64,000 nucleotides of DNA from JAXMEB01 sp046348545. Lineage in GTDB: Bacteria > Pseudomonadota > Gammaproteobacteria > Berkiellales > Berkiellaceae. The stretch covers positions 62,001 through 126,000 of the forward strand of contig JAXMEB010000003.1 of the NCBI GenBank assembly GCA_046348545.1, written 5' to 3'. This document shows positions 34,440-43,330 of the stretch, one piece after another. Under the pieces are notes generated by a model that worked only from the letters and a program-made list of their open reading frames with translations, made no database searches and was not told where the DNA came from. The position numbers and the translations under genes were made by a program. The number at the start of each line of letters is the position of its first letter. Positions within the stretch are counted from its first letter, which is position 1.

Positions 34440-35093
34440 GTGAAGCGAATTGAAGCCTTAATCCGTGGGCATGAAAAATTCAAGAAAAAGTACTATGATG
34501 GAGCCGATACTCAATTCGAAGCGTTAGTCCGAGAGGGCCAAAAACCTCAGATCCTGATCATTGCTTGTTGCGATTCTCGGGTCGATCCGGCAATTATCAC
34601 CAATTGTAAACCCGGGGATCTTTTTGTGATCCGCAATGTTGCTAATCTAGTCCCGCCTTATGAAAATGACGATACCTATCATGGCACGAGCGCAGCGCTT
34701 GAATTTGGGGTGACAGGTTTGGGAATTGAAGACATCATTGTGTTTGGTCATACACAGTGTGGAGGGATTAAGGCACTCGTTGAAAATGAAAATAACGTGA
34801 GATGTGGCAAGGGATTTATTTCGAAGTGGATGGAACTTGCGAAACCAGCCTACGATCAAGTGATGGAATTCCACGCTGCGACCCATCTTGAAGAGCAAGC
34901 GCATCTATGCGGTCAATATTCGCTTATTAATTCATATAAAAATTTATTTACATTCCCGTGGATTAAAGAACGGGTTGAAGCAGGGCAACTTTTTCTGCAT
35001 GCCTGGTATTTCGATCTACATTCAGGGAATATTTTTTGTTTTGATACTGAAAAATATGGATTTAAAGAACTAAAGCTGGAACCTAAAGCGTAA
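34440..35093 (+). CDS. Beta-class carbonic anhydrase
   Basis: A 217-residue zinc enzyme interconverting CO2 and bicarbonate in the cytoplasm. Zinc ligands and the catalytic dyad are visible in IIACCDSRVDP (Cys, Asp-Arg) and GHTQCGG (His, Cys), with the FVIRNVANL core. I choose GTG at 34440 because GAGG lies 6 nt upstream; GTG at 34428 is in frame but poorly placed. A GC-rich palindromic element follows the stop. Confidence 0.93.
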   Translation: MKRIEALIRGHEKFKKKYYDGADTQFEALVREGQKPQILIIACCDSRVDPAIITNCKPGDLFVIRNVANLVPPYENDDTYHGTSAALEFGVTGLGIEDIIVFGHTQCGGIKALVENENNVRCGKGFISKWMELAKPAYDQVMEFHAATHLEEQAHLCGQYSLINSYKNLFTFPWIKERVEAGQLFLHAWYFDLHSGNIFCFDTEKYGFKELKLEPKA

Positions 35094-35108
35094 TTGCTTT
35101 CTTCTAAA

Positions 35109-35236
35109 ACACCTACTTACCGCGGACTTGTTCCGCCTAGGCTCTACGAGCTACGGACGGACACGTCGCGGTATCCAAATGAAAATGCGTCTGGATCCTG
35201 CGGACAAGCCGCAGGGAGTAAGGGGGCAGTAGGTAA
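35109..35236. repeat. GC-rich palindromic element between can and traT genes
   Basis: Ends ACCTACT and AGTAGGT are inverted. The interior has TACCGCGGACTTGTTCCGCC, TATCCAAATG and CCTGCGGACAAGCCGCAGG hairpins. Parts (GCGGACAAGC-GC, TATCCAAATG) recur at the IS ends around 53163 and 54600 and in the insertion at 53400-53509. The element runs close to the end of the convergent traT gene. Confidence 0.65.
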
Positions 35237-35248
35237 TTACTATTATTT

Positions 35249-35989
35249 TTACATTAGCCCAGACACTGAATTAGAAAGTCCTGCCACTAAATCAGGAATC
35301 GCTTCATCCAATTCTAGATTGACTTTGTTCGCTGTGCTGACGACTCGTGTTTGATAACGTTTCCAATCCGTTGTTTGAGTCGCTGTAACGGTTTTGTTAC
35401 CACTAGTCCCTTGTTTGAGTTTTGAATTCATAGACTCCGTCACCTTGGTACCTTTAGCGCGTTCAGAGATCTGAAGATCAGTTACCATGGTATAGTTGAT
35501 ATCCTTGACCATGGCATCGGCCATGATACCAACGGCTGCGCCGACTAAGCCTACACCAATGGCCGTTCTCGCATCGCCACCCAATGCACCAGCAGCGCCC
35601 GCGCCAATTAAACCACCACCAAAGCCTTGTTCTAGGAGGTCATTCGTTTCAGTTAGATTTGTCTTTCCAACTTGGAGGACATTCGTTTGAATTAAATAAT
35701 GTGCTGTTTCCGGATCAGAAACGACTTTGTATCCCTTGGCAGCCAAGGCTTGCCCTAATTGGGGCTCTATGTCCAATTTATTGTTGCCCGATGTATTTCG
35801 CACTTGAATGAAAACCGTCTTTTTGTCAGCTGAAACGGGATCTAAGAAAATGGTTTCAGACATCTTGGTTTGAACATCCAAATTTCGTTTACTGATAGCG
35901 GTATGCGTTGCAGTACAGCCCCAGATTAAGCTTAAAATGCTACCAAGAACGAAGCTTTTTAAAACCCTGTTTCTAGAAATGTAAGTCAT
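35249..35989 (-). CDS. traT: TraT-family outer-membrane lipoprotein
   Basis: A 246-residue lipoprotein: signal sequence followed by LIWGC with the lipidated cysteine at 25. The body matches TraT complement-resistance/surface-exclusion proteins (FIQVRNTSG, AHYLIQTNVLQVGK, a glycine-rich GGGLIGAGAAGALGG segment, then VKDINYTMVTDLQISERAK). TraT forms outer-membrane oligomers and is found on F-like plasmids and on chromosomes of Legionellales-type bacteria. No conjugation genes are nearby, so this is a chromosomal homologue. Confidence 0.9.
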   Translation of the reverse strand: MTYISRNRVLKSFVLGSILSLIWGCTATHTAISKRNLDVQTKMSETIFLDPVSADKKTVFIQVRNTSGNNKLDIEPQLGQALAAKGYKVVSDPETAHYLIQTNVLQVGKTNLTETNDLLEQGFGGGLIGAGAAGALGGDARTAIGVGLVGAAVGIMADAMVKDINYTMVTDLQISERAKGTKVTESMNSKLKQGTSGNKTVTATQTTDWKRYQTRVVSTANKVNLELDEAIPDLVAGLSNSVSGLM

Positions 35990-36106
35990 AAATATACCTT
36001 ATTTAAGTCATAGAGAACAAAAATTTATCATAAATTGAATAAAAAAACCTAAAATATCGACAGAAAGCGTATCATATTGATTGCCTTCTGAAATGGAGCA
36101 ATTGTA

Positions 36107-37408
36107 ATGACCGTCCCATTGGCCTATGAATTAAGACCTTTATCCCCAGATGATTATTTTGGCCAAGAGCATTTGCTTAAAAAGGGGGCGCCAATACAAC
36201 AGGCGCTTGAAAAAGGTTTATTACACCCTATGGTGCTTTGGGGGCCTCCGGGCACGGGAAAGACCACGTTGGCTTATTTACTATCTCAGCGCGTGGATGC
36301 TGAATTAGAGTCTCTTTCGGCTGTTTTTGCAGGTGTTAAGGAAGTGAGGGCGGCAATCAGTGTCGCTGAAGAGAGATTGGCAACGACAGGTCAAAAGACA
36401 GTCTTGTTTATTGATGAAATTCATCGTTTTAATAAGTCACAACAAGATGCCTTATTGCCTTTTGTAGAGAAGGGCACCGTTTTACTGATAGGCGCTACGA
36501 CCGAGAACCCTTCTTTTGCATTAAACCGGGCTTTGTTATCGCGTCTTCGAGTGTATTGTTTGGAACCATTGTCTGAACAAGCATTGGAAAAAGTACTTTC
36601 TCGCGGCTTGAGATATTTGAATACTTGTCAGAGTGCTGCGTTTGAATTAGAGACTGAAGCGAGATCCTTTCTATTGCAGGCCGCGACTGGGGATGCACGC
36701 CGATTGCTAAACCTCTTAGAAATTATTACTCAGCTGTCAAATAAGACGGATACCAACATCACAGCGGAGTGGATTAGGACTCATTGCTTTGAAAAACTAG
36801 GGGCATTTGATAAGCGCGGTGATATTTTTTATGAGCAAATCTCGGCGCTACATAAATCAGTACGCGGTTCTCATCCAGATGCAGCATTGTATTGGCTAGC
36901 CCGCATGCTCGCTGGGGGGTGCGATCCGCTATATATCGCACGTCGAGTGGTCCGGATGGCGAATGAGGACATTGGCAATGCAGATCCGAGAGCCTTTCAA
37001 GTGGCACTCAATGCCTGGGAGGCTTGTGAGCGATTGGGCCAGCCTGAAGGTGATTTAGCATTGGCTCAAGCGATTGTGTATTTGGCCATGGCACCTAAAA
37101 GTAATGCAGTTTATATGGCATTCAAGCTTGCGAAGCAGGATGCAGCGCGTTATAACCATGCTGAAGTCCCGCTTGGAATCAGGAACGCACCATCTGATTT
37201 AATGAAGTCATTAGATTATGGGGCTGGATATCGCTATGATCCAGATGAGCCGGGCGGCATAGCGCTCGGGCAACGTTATTTCCCAGACAAAATGCCAGTG
37301 AGAGAATATTACCAGCCTAGTGAAAATGGCTTAGAAATTAAAATAAAAGAGAAACTGGCGCATCTCAAAGCACTAGATGCTAGTCGGCGAGCTAAGACTC
37401 GCGCTTGA
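36107..37408 (+). CDS. rarA: Replication-associated recombination protein A (AAA ATPase)
   Basis: A 433-residue RarA/MgsA clamp-loader-like ATPase acting at stalled replication forks. It has WGPPGTGKTTLAY (Walker A), LFIDEIHRFNKSQQDALLP (Walker B), GATTENPSF (sensor 1) and the conserved C-terminal tetramerisation region with VRGSHPDAALYWLARML and PSDLMKSLDYGAGYRYDP. The start gives the usual length. It lies in a region of ordinary chromosomal genes. Confidence 0.96.
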   Translation: MTVPLAYELRPLSPDDYFGQEHLLKKGAPIQQALEKGLLHPMVLWGPPGTGKTTLAYLLSQRVDAELESLSAVFAGVKEVRAAISVAEERLATTGQKTVLFIDEIHRFNKSQQDALLPFVEKGTVLLIGATTENPSFALNRALLSRLRVYCLEPLSEQALEKVLSRGLRYLNTCQSAAFELETEARSFLLQAATGDARRLLNLLEIITQLSNKTDTNITAEWIRTHCFEKLGAFDKRGDIFYEQISALHKSVRGSHPDAALYWLARMLAGGCDPLYIARRVVRMANEDIGNADPRAFQVALNAWEACERLGQPEGDLALAQAIVYLAMAPKSNAVYMAFKLAKQDAARYNHAEVPLGIRNAPSDLMKSLDYGAGYRYDPDEPGGIALGQRYFPDKMPVREYYQPSENGLEIKIKEKLAHLKALDASRRAKTRA

Positions 37409-37504
37409 CTTTAAGAACTTAGGCTGTAATATTTAAAACTTACACTGACAAGGTTAAATGGTATGTATCCGCTTACAACACTCAGATCTATTTCCTTCCG
37501 AAAG

Positions 37505-37518
37505 GCTCCTTAAGGAGC
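37505..37518. repeat. 14-bp perfect palindrome before the permease gene
   Basis: GCTCCTTAAGGAGC lies in the 171-bp gap between rarA and the permease gene, 62 bp before the permease start. No T-run follows directly, so it is more likely a regulator site or a weak hairpin than a rho-independent terminator. Confidence 0.45.
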
Positions 37519-37579
37519 ATCGTCACTTTTAGCATCATCCAAAAAAAGCATTCAAATAAATAGATAAAAGGGTTATGCC

Positions 37580-38854
37580 ATGTCCCGTCAAATTGGTTTT
37601 TGGTCAGTTTTTGCGTTAGTTATTGGGAGTCAAGTTGGCTCAGGCGTATTCATGTTGCCTGCAAGTTTGGCACCTTTTGGAATTTATAGCCTAGCTGGCT
37701 GGATTGTTTCTGCGATAGGTGCGGTTGCCCTGGCTACTGTTTTTGCATCACTTTGCGCTCGATTCCCGCGAACGGGTGGGCCTCATGCTTATGCTGAGGT
37801 GGCGTTTGGGCCTTCAGTTGCTTTCTTCACGGGATGGACTTATTGGGTGATATCTTGGGTCAGTAGTGCTGCAGTGATTGTAGCAAGTATAGGGTATTTA
37901 ACTCCCCTCATTGGGTCACATTCTGCTGGTGTAACTGTCGGACTAGAGATTCTGCTGCTTCTCAGTATTACGGGCATTAACCTAAAGGGTGTTTCAACAG
38001 CCGGCCGAATGGAATTTGTATTGACTCTAATGAAAGTGATCCCTTTATTGGTGATACCGATTGCAGCATTATTTTACTTTGATGCTAGCCATCTGATTGT
38101 TGCTTCAGAGTTTCAGAGTCTTACTGTCTCAGAAATCACTGCAAAAGCAGCCTTATTAACATTATGGGGATTTATAGGTCTTGAATGTGCAACCACGCCA
38201 GCTGGCTCGGTTGAAAATCCAACAAAAACGATTCCTCGAGCAATTATTGCCGGCACACTGTGTGTTTCAGTACTTTATTTTATTAATAGTTTAGGCATCA
38301 TGGGACTTTTTCCAAGCACAGAATTAATGAATGCTAAAGCACCTTATGTTGATGCTGCTCAAAAGTTATTTGGTGGTCGTTGGCATCTTATTGTTTCGGC
38401 TATGGCATCCATTGTTTGTATCGGTACACTCAATGCCTGGGTTTTATCTAGTGGACAAATCGCATTAGGGCTCTCACAAGATGGATATCTTCCAAAATTC
38501 TTTGGCATTCGAAATCAGAGTGATGCACCTGCTTATAGTTTGATGATCAGTGCTATTGGGATTATTCCGCTATTAATTTTGACAGCCAATGAGAGCTTAT
38601 CTCGCCAAATTACCTTGATTATTGATTTTTCGGTAACGGCGTTTCTCTATGTCTATTTGCTTTGTGCAATTGGTTATCTAAAGATTGTTGTTAAACAGCA
38701 GACATTTTTAAGTTTACATTCTGGTCTTTCAATCATAGCGATTCTGTTTTCAGGTTGGGTTTTATACGAAACCTCAGTTCAAACACTTCTAATCGCAGCT
38801 TTATTTACGATCAGTGGCGTGCCACTTTTTTTAAAGTATAAGAGATATTTCTAG
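37580..38854 (+). CDS. APC-family amino acid permease
   Basis: A 424-residue inner-membrane transporter with about 12 hydrophobic helices. The first helix holds GSQVGSGVFMLP, the broken-helix substrate motif of APC transporters; GFIGLECATTPAGSVENPTKTIPRAI is the TM6-TM7 signature of the PotE/AdiC/CadB exchangers. It probably exchanges or imports amino acids or their amines. Specificity cannot be read from the sequence. Confidence 0.9.
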   Translation: MSRQIGFWSVFALVIGSQVGSGVFMLPASLAPFGIYSLAGWIVSAIGAVALATVFASLCARFPRTGGPHAYAEVAFGPSVAFFTGWTYWVISWVSSAAVIVASIGYLTPLIGSHSAGVTVGLEILLLLSITGINLKGVSTAGRMEFVLTLMKVIPLLVIPIAALFYFDASHLIVASEFQSLTVSEITAKAALLTLWGFIGLECATTPAGSVENPTKTIPRAIIAGTLCVSVLYFINSLGIMGLFPSTELMNAKAPYVDAAQKLFGGRWHLIVSAMASIVCIGTLNAWVLSSGQIALGLSQDGYLPKFFGIRNQSDAPAYSLMISAIGIIPLLILTANESLSRQITLIIDFSVTAFLYVYLLCAIGYLKIVVKQQTFLSLHSGLSIIAILFSGWVLYETSVQTLLIAALFTISGVPLFLKYKRYF

Positions 38855-38925
38855 CGCTAATATTTGTGAGTATGGAAATCATGAGATAGAATTTTACTAT
38901 TGAAAGTAATCCCTGGTAACGTTCT

Positions 38926-39294
38926 ATGCCCCATATTACAGTAGAGTACACTGATAATCTAAAAGACAATATTGATTTTAAGGCCCTGTTTATTAAGATT
39001 CACGAAATTATCCATGATATTATCCACGCGCCTATTCATGTTTGTGAATCACAGGCTAGAAAAATGAATCAGGCGATCATCGGAGATGGTCATCCTCATC
39101 AAGCCATGGTTAAGTTGGAAATCCATCTTTTGGAAGGGCGTACCCCAGAGCTTAAAGCTGCTTTGGGTGAGAGAGTATTAGCCTATCTGATATCTCAATA
39201 TCCCAATTCAATTGAGCAGTTATCATGTCAGGTGATTGTTCGTTTAATTGAGATAGAGAGGGAACACTATTTTCATTTTTCGAGCGCTCAGTAA
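38926..39294 (+). CDS. 5-carboxymethyl-2-hydroxymuconate isomerase-like protein
   Basis: A 122-residue tautomerase-superfamily protein. It starts MPHITVEYTDNL; removal of the initiator Met would expose the catalytic proline, as in CHMI. The length matches CHMI (about 125). No other homoprotocatechuate genes are present, so its role in aromatic degradation is doubtful here. Confidence 0.85.
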   Translation: MPHITVEYTDNLKDNIDFKALFIKIHEIIHDIIHAPIHVCESQARKMNQAIIGDGHPHQAMVKLEIHLLEGRTPELKAALGERVLAYLISQYPNSIEQLSCQVIVRLIEIEREHYFHFSSAQ

Positions 39295-39398
39295 GTGAGG
39301 GTGCACCTTTTAATTTTTCTCATTTTGCTTGATATAAACTTGAAATAGAGTAGAATTCATCCCTCAAACTCAATTTAATTATGTTGAGGTATTTGTAT

Positions 39399-39584
39399 AT
39401 GCGCTCAATTTCTGAGAGCCTTTTAAAATTTACATCTGGCGGATGTATTAAGTTTGGTCCAGCTTGGTATCAATGGGAGTGTGCAGAAGCACGACAATTT
39501 TGTATTTCAAATCCTGAGCTAAACAAATGTGAAAAGGTGAATGCAGCTGCTCCATTCGAACCTTTCAAAAAGAATAAAAACTAA
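39399..39584 (+). CDS. Small conserved-looking protein of unknown function
   Basis: A 61-residue protein, start at 39399 supported by GAGG about 11 nt upstream; an ATG at 39381 is also in frame. It has four cysteines (GGCIKFG, ECAEA, FCIS, KCEK) and a basic C-terminus. The family is not recognised. The stop overlaps the convergent sugar nucleotidyltransferase gene by 4 bp. Confidence 0.5.
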   Translation: MRSISESLLKFTSGGCIKFGPAWYQWECAEARQFCISNPELNKCEKVNAAAPFEPFKKNKN

Positions 39585-40330
39585 GCGATCGCAACTGTCT
39601 TTTCTTCGATTTGCATCAACACTTCTGGATTCGATTGAAGCAATTCCTCAGCTTTTGCCAGTGTTTCAGGTGTGCCAATATCAACAAAGGGTACATCTGA
39701 GCATATCACTTTAAATTTCCTATTTTCATCAAGCCATTTTGGAAAATAGTCTGATTCAATGCTTGAAGTTTTATCGACGATAATCTGGTCGATAATATCC
39801 TTTCTAAGGATATAAATACCCGCATTAATCAAACCATCATTAGGTCTTTTTTCTCTGAAAGCTTTTAGAAACCCGTTTTCATCCACATCAAGTGCGCCAA
39901 AGCGGCCTGCATTGGAAAGTGGTGTGCCTAGAATAATGCCATCCAGTGCTCGGTTGCGTTTGATTTCAGCGACCGCTGCTTTTAAGTTGGTTAGTAAGAG
40001 ACAATCACCATTCAAGATAATGAAATAATCATCTGGGAATCTTCTTGCACAGAGTGCGATAGCGCCGCCAGTACCTTGAGGTCTGGCCTCAATCACAACG
40101 TCTAAACACAGTTCGGGATGAATGCTACTGGTTTGGCTGGCCCATGCGAGCACTTTTTCTCCCATATAGCCGCCAGCGTAAACGACATCAAAAATACCTT
40201 GCCCTTTGAGCCATAAAGTTAACCATTGTAGGAAGGGTGCACCTGAAACAGGGATCAGCGCTGTTGGTAAGTCAGGATAATCAGGATTGACGATGGAGGG
40301 TCTGCCTCCGGCTAATACGATAGCGGTCAT
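39581..40330 (-). CDS. Sugar-1-phosphate nucleotidyltransferase
   Basis: A 249-residue NTP-transferase. VLAGG-P...LIPVSGAPFLQW is the nucleotide-binding signature, followed by LNGDCLLL (D-C/D metal site) and FLKAFREKRP, then NAGIYIL. It resembles the HddC/GmhD-like and mannose/glucose-1-phosphate group. The sugar cannot be fixed. It is downstream of the asparagine synthase gene on the same strand, in the surface glycan block. Confidence 0.85.
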   Translation of the reverse strand: MTAIVLAGGRPSIVNPDYPDLPTALIPVSGAPFLQWLTLWLKGQGIFDVVYAGGYMGEKVLAWASQTSSIHPELCLDVVIEARPQGTGGAIALCARRFPDDYFIILNGDCLLLTNLKAAVAEIKRNRALDGIILGTPLSNAGRFGALDVDENGFLKAFREKRPNDGLINAGIYILRKDIIDQIIVDKTSSIESDYFPKWLDENRKFKVICSDVPFVDIGTPETLAKAEELLQSNPEVLMQIEEKTVAIA

Positions 40331-40362
40331 ATTGTGATCTTTACTGTTCTAAAAAAATTATT

Positions 40363-42174
40363 CTAGCAGTAAGATCTTATCAATTGAAGGGACCACAACC
40401 GCCATAAAAATTTATTGTTCGAAATTTGTTTTTGTGTGTAGTTAGATAACTTTTTTCGTTTTAAATAAGGTAGATTTAATGTTTGATGCAATGAGCTTTG
40501 TTTCGTCGAACATTTAACAAGAAACCCTATTTTGTCTCGACGGCTTAATATCTCATTTGGAACAATCCCCTGCATTGCGTTTCTGAGCAGCACTTTTCTA
40601 ATCCCTTGATCATTAATGATAAACTCATCCGGCAGTTGAAATACCCATTCAATTAACTTTGGTGAGAGAAAAGGTACACGATTTTCGACTGAATGGGCCA
40701 TGGCATTGTGGTCCTCAAATCTGAGTAAGCTGGGGAGTAAGCGTTCTGTGAGATCAAGATAACGTTGTCTGCGAAAATTATCTGAATCATGATCAGAAAC
40801 TGAAACAGGTTGTTTAATCCCTCTATCCTGAAACCACTTATTTTCGATCCAGTGACTACCAAAAGAATCTGTTTTGAAAGCAGATAAAATGCTTTGAATA
40901 TGGGGTTTCTTTAAAAGATCGTTATGGCGAATAGTATTGAATAAAAATTGAAGTCCTTTGAAAAGACTTGCGCGTCTGATGTGTTTAAATCGCGTCGCAA
41001 GATATTTGGCATATCCGCCGAATAGCTCATCTGCGCCTTGCCCTGAGAGGTTGACTTTACAGCCCGCTGAATGAATACACTCATATAATTTATATTGTGC
41101 AATAATACTTGGACTTCCAAAAGGCTGATCTTGTGTATCTAATACTTGATTTACAATCTCTAATATTTCTTCTGAAGAAAGCCTTACAGAAGTGTTTAAT
41201 TTTGGTTGAAGGGCTTGAATCCATACAAGCTCAGAAACAGATTCCTCTTCTGCAATATACGAAAATGTCTGTGGTTCTGGGTATCTAAGATGTTTCAGAC
41301 CACAAAATATGCTGCTGGAATCTAACCCACCCGATAATGTGAGGCTGATAGCGGCTTGGCTTCGAGTCTGCAGCCGTAAGGATTCTAGAAAGTGAAATTT
41401 GAATTCTTCAGTGGCTTCTTCAAATGTGCAATTTGATATTTTGTCCAAGTTGAGATTCCAGAATCTTTCAGGTCTAGGAACCTGCGATTTTTGTAAATCA
41501 ATCTCTAGCCACGATCCGGCGGGAAAAGGTTTAATGTGTTCATAGAATGTTTTATCTGGAAAATCTGATTGGCCGTAGAGAATGAATTCATAGGTGGCTT
41601 GTAGATCTGCTATGGGAGAGGGTACTAAAGGTAGCAAGGCTTTTATTTCACTGGCGAAAGAAAATAGATTGGCTGTCTGATAATAATATAAAGGTTTAAC
41701 GCCAACATGATCGCGGCACAGCAGTAAAGTTTGTTTAATACTATCAAATAAAACAAAACAAAATGTACCATTTAATTGATGAATTGCCTTTTTACCCCAA
41801 GCGAGTAAGGCATTCAGCAAGACTTCGGTGTCACTTTCAGATTGAAAAGTATAGCCTTCTTGTTCTAATTGTTGTTTGAGCTCTAAAAAATTATAAATTT
41901 CGCCGTTAAAAACAAGATGATAACGACCATCTTGTGAACGCATGGGTTGAGCACCGTTAGGGCTTAAATCTTGAATGGCTAGTCGACGATGTGCTAATAG
42001 CAAACGGCCTTTGGGTAGGTTCTCGGGCGAGTCACTGGTATAGGTATGAACCCCGTCCCAAGATAAGAAGCCTCGTCCATCGGGTCCGCGATGTTTGAGG
42101 CGCTTATCAAACTCCTTCAGGAAGGATGTTTCCAAGGGGTGACGCCAGCTAACAATCCCTGCCAGGCCGCACAT
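40363..42174 (-). CDS. asnB: Asparagine synthase (glutamine-hydrolysing)-family protein
   Basis: A 603-residue AsnB-type amidotransferase. Cys2 (MCGLAG) is the glutaminase nucleophile, with RGPDGRG and the NGEIYNFLEL region. The synthase domain has the SGGLDSSS pyrophosphatase loop near residue 285. In surface-sugar loci such proteins (WbpS-like) often amidate hexuronic-acid residues, so UDP-GlcNAc3NAcA-type sugars made by the neighbouring genes are a likely target. It starts 14 bp after the aminotransferase stop. Confidence 0.9.
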   Translation of the reverse strand: MCGLAGIVSWRHPLETSFLKEFDKRLKHRGPDGRGFLSWDGVHTYTSDSPENLPKGRLLLAHRRLAIQDLSPNGAQPMRSQDGRYHLVFNGEIYNFLELKQQLEQEGYTFQSESDTEVLLNALLAWGKKAIHQLNGTFCFVLFDSIKQTLLLCRDHVGVKPLYYYQTANLFSFASEIKALLPLVPSPIADLQATYEFILYGQSDFPDKTFYEHIKPFPAGSWLEIDLQKSQVPRPERFWNLNLDKISNCTFEEATEEFKFHFLESLRLQTRSQAAISLTLSGGLDSSSIFCGLKHLRYPEPQTFSYIAEEESVSELVWIQALQPKLNTSVRLSSEEILEIVNQVLDTQDQPFGSPSIIAQYKLYECIHSAGCKVNLSGQGADELFGGYAKYLATRFKHIRRASLFKGLQFLFNTIRHNDLLKKPHIQSILSAFKTDSFGSHWIENKWFQDRGIKQPVSVSDHDSDNFRRQRYLDLTERLLPSLLRFEDHNAMAHSVENRVPFLSPKLIEWVFQLPDEFIINDQGIRKVLLRNAMQGIVPNEILSRRDKIGFLVKCSTKQSSLHQTLNLPYLKRKKLSNYTQKQISNNKFLWRLWSLQLIRSYC

Positions 42175-42187
42175 AAAAAATCCTTAT

Positions 42188-43330
42188 TTAGAATGTATCT
42201 GTGACTTGATGAATCGCTGAGACGATTAAAGCAAGTTGTCCTTCGGTTAAGTAAGGGTGCATCGGCAAACTGAGAACTTGGTTGGCAAGATGCTCTGCAG
42301 TAGGAAGCTGCGGCGCAGCTCTGGGATAATCTTGGTAAGCGGCTTGTTGATGCAGTGGTTTTTGATAGTAGACTCGTGTTGGGATCCCTTTTTTGTCTAA
42401 TTGAGCGACCAATAAATCACGCAAATCAGCATCACAGGTGATGGTGTAGAGTGCCCATGCGCTACGAAGCCCTTCAGGGACTCTGGGAGTTTGTAGCATG
42501 GAGGGTAGATTATTTTGATAGTAAGCTGCAATCGCTTGACGTTGCTCAATCTCTTCTTCGAAAATATTTAATTTAGCAAGTAGAATGGCTGCTTGAATAG
42601 TATCAAGCCGACTATTCAATCCTACTCTAACATTGTCATATTTATGCACACCTTCGCCGTGTACACGCAGTGACCGGAGCTGTTCGGTTAAAGCATCATC
42701 TCCTGTGAAAATGGCACCACCATCGCCGTAGCATCCTAATGGCTTTGATGGAAAGAAGCTCGTTGTGGTCATTTCACAGAAAGTTCCGACATATTGATCA
42801 CCAATCTTAGAGCCAAAGCTTTGAGCCGCATCATCGATAATCCAGAGCTGATGTTGATCAGCGATTTCTTTTAAAGCACGATAGTGTGCTGGTAACCCGA
42901 ATAAATCTACAGCAATAATACCTTTAGGATTGAGCCCCAGTTGGAGTGCTGCCTGGATCCCTTGTTCTAAGCTTTTAGGATCAATATTGAAGGTGTCTCG
43001 TTGAATATCGATGAAAATTGGGACAGCTCTCGATTCTGCAACGACTTCAGCGGTCGCTGCAAAAGTAAATGTTGGAACGAATATGGCATCATTGGGACCG
43101 ACTTTTTTCGCCATCATCAGTAATTTGAGTGCATCAGTTCCATTGGCGCAAGTGATGGTATGCTTCGATCCAGTCATCTGACAGAATCGTTGTTCAAGTT
43201 CACTCACTTCAGGGCCTAAAATGAATTGACCATGTTCTAGTACTGCATCAATGCCTTGTTTAAGCTCCGTTTTAATTTTAGCTTGTTGAGCATGAATGTC
43301 TAAAAATCTGATGGTGTTTGAATTAGGCAT
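42188..43330 (-). CDS. wbpE: DegT/DnrJ/EryC1 aminotransferase, WbpE/WlbC-like
   Basis: A 380-residue PLP aminotransferase. The PLP lysine is in SFFPSKPLGCYGDGGA and the cofactor aspartate in IIDDAAQSFGS; FLDIHAQQ opens the chain as in WbpE. In the WbpB-E-D route it aminates the 3-keto UDP-GlcNAcA intermediate. It overlaps the oxidoreductase-acyltransferase fusion by 8 bp, which supports the pathway assignment. Confidence in the family is high, in the exact sugar moderate. Confidence 0.88.
   Translation of the reverse strand: MPNSNTIRFLDIHAQQAKIKTELKQGIDAVLEHGQFILGPEVSELEQRFCQMTGSKHTITCANGTDALKLLMMAKKVGPNDAIFVPTFTFAATAEVVAESRAVPIFIDIQRDTFNIDPKSLEQGIQAALQLGLNPKGIIAVDLFGLPAHYRALKEIADQHQLWIIDDAAQSFGSKIGDQYVGTFCEMTTTSFFPSKPLGCYGDGGAIFTGDDALTEQLRSLRVHGEGVHKYDNVRVGLNSRLDTIQAAILLAKLNIFEEEIEQRQAIAAYYQNNLPSMLQTPRVPEGLRSAWALYTITCDADLRDLLVAQLDKKGIPTRVYYQKPLHQQAAYQDYPRAAPQLPTAEHLANQVLSLPMHPYLTEGQLALIVSAIHQVTDTF

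Noticed and set aside
35094..35354. Open frame of 86 codons after the carbonic anhydrase gene
   Set aside because: It runs through the GC-rich palindrome and the opposite strand of traT; no recognisable protein.
35249..35989. TraT as sign of an integrated F-like plasmid
   Set aside because: No other transfer genes are nearby, and chromosomal TraT homologues are common.
37505..37518. Rho-independent terminator of rarA
   Set aside because: The hairpin is strong, but no T-tract follows directly.
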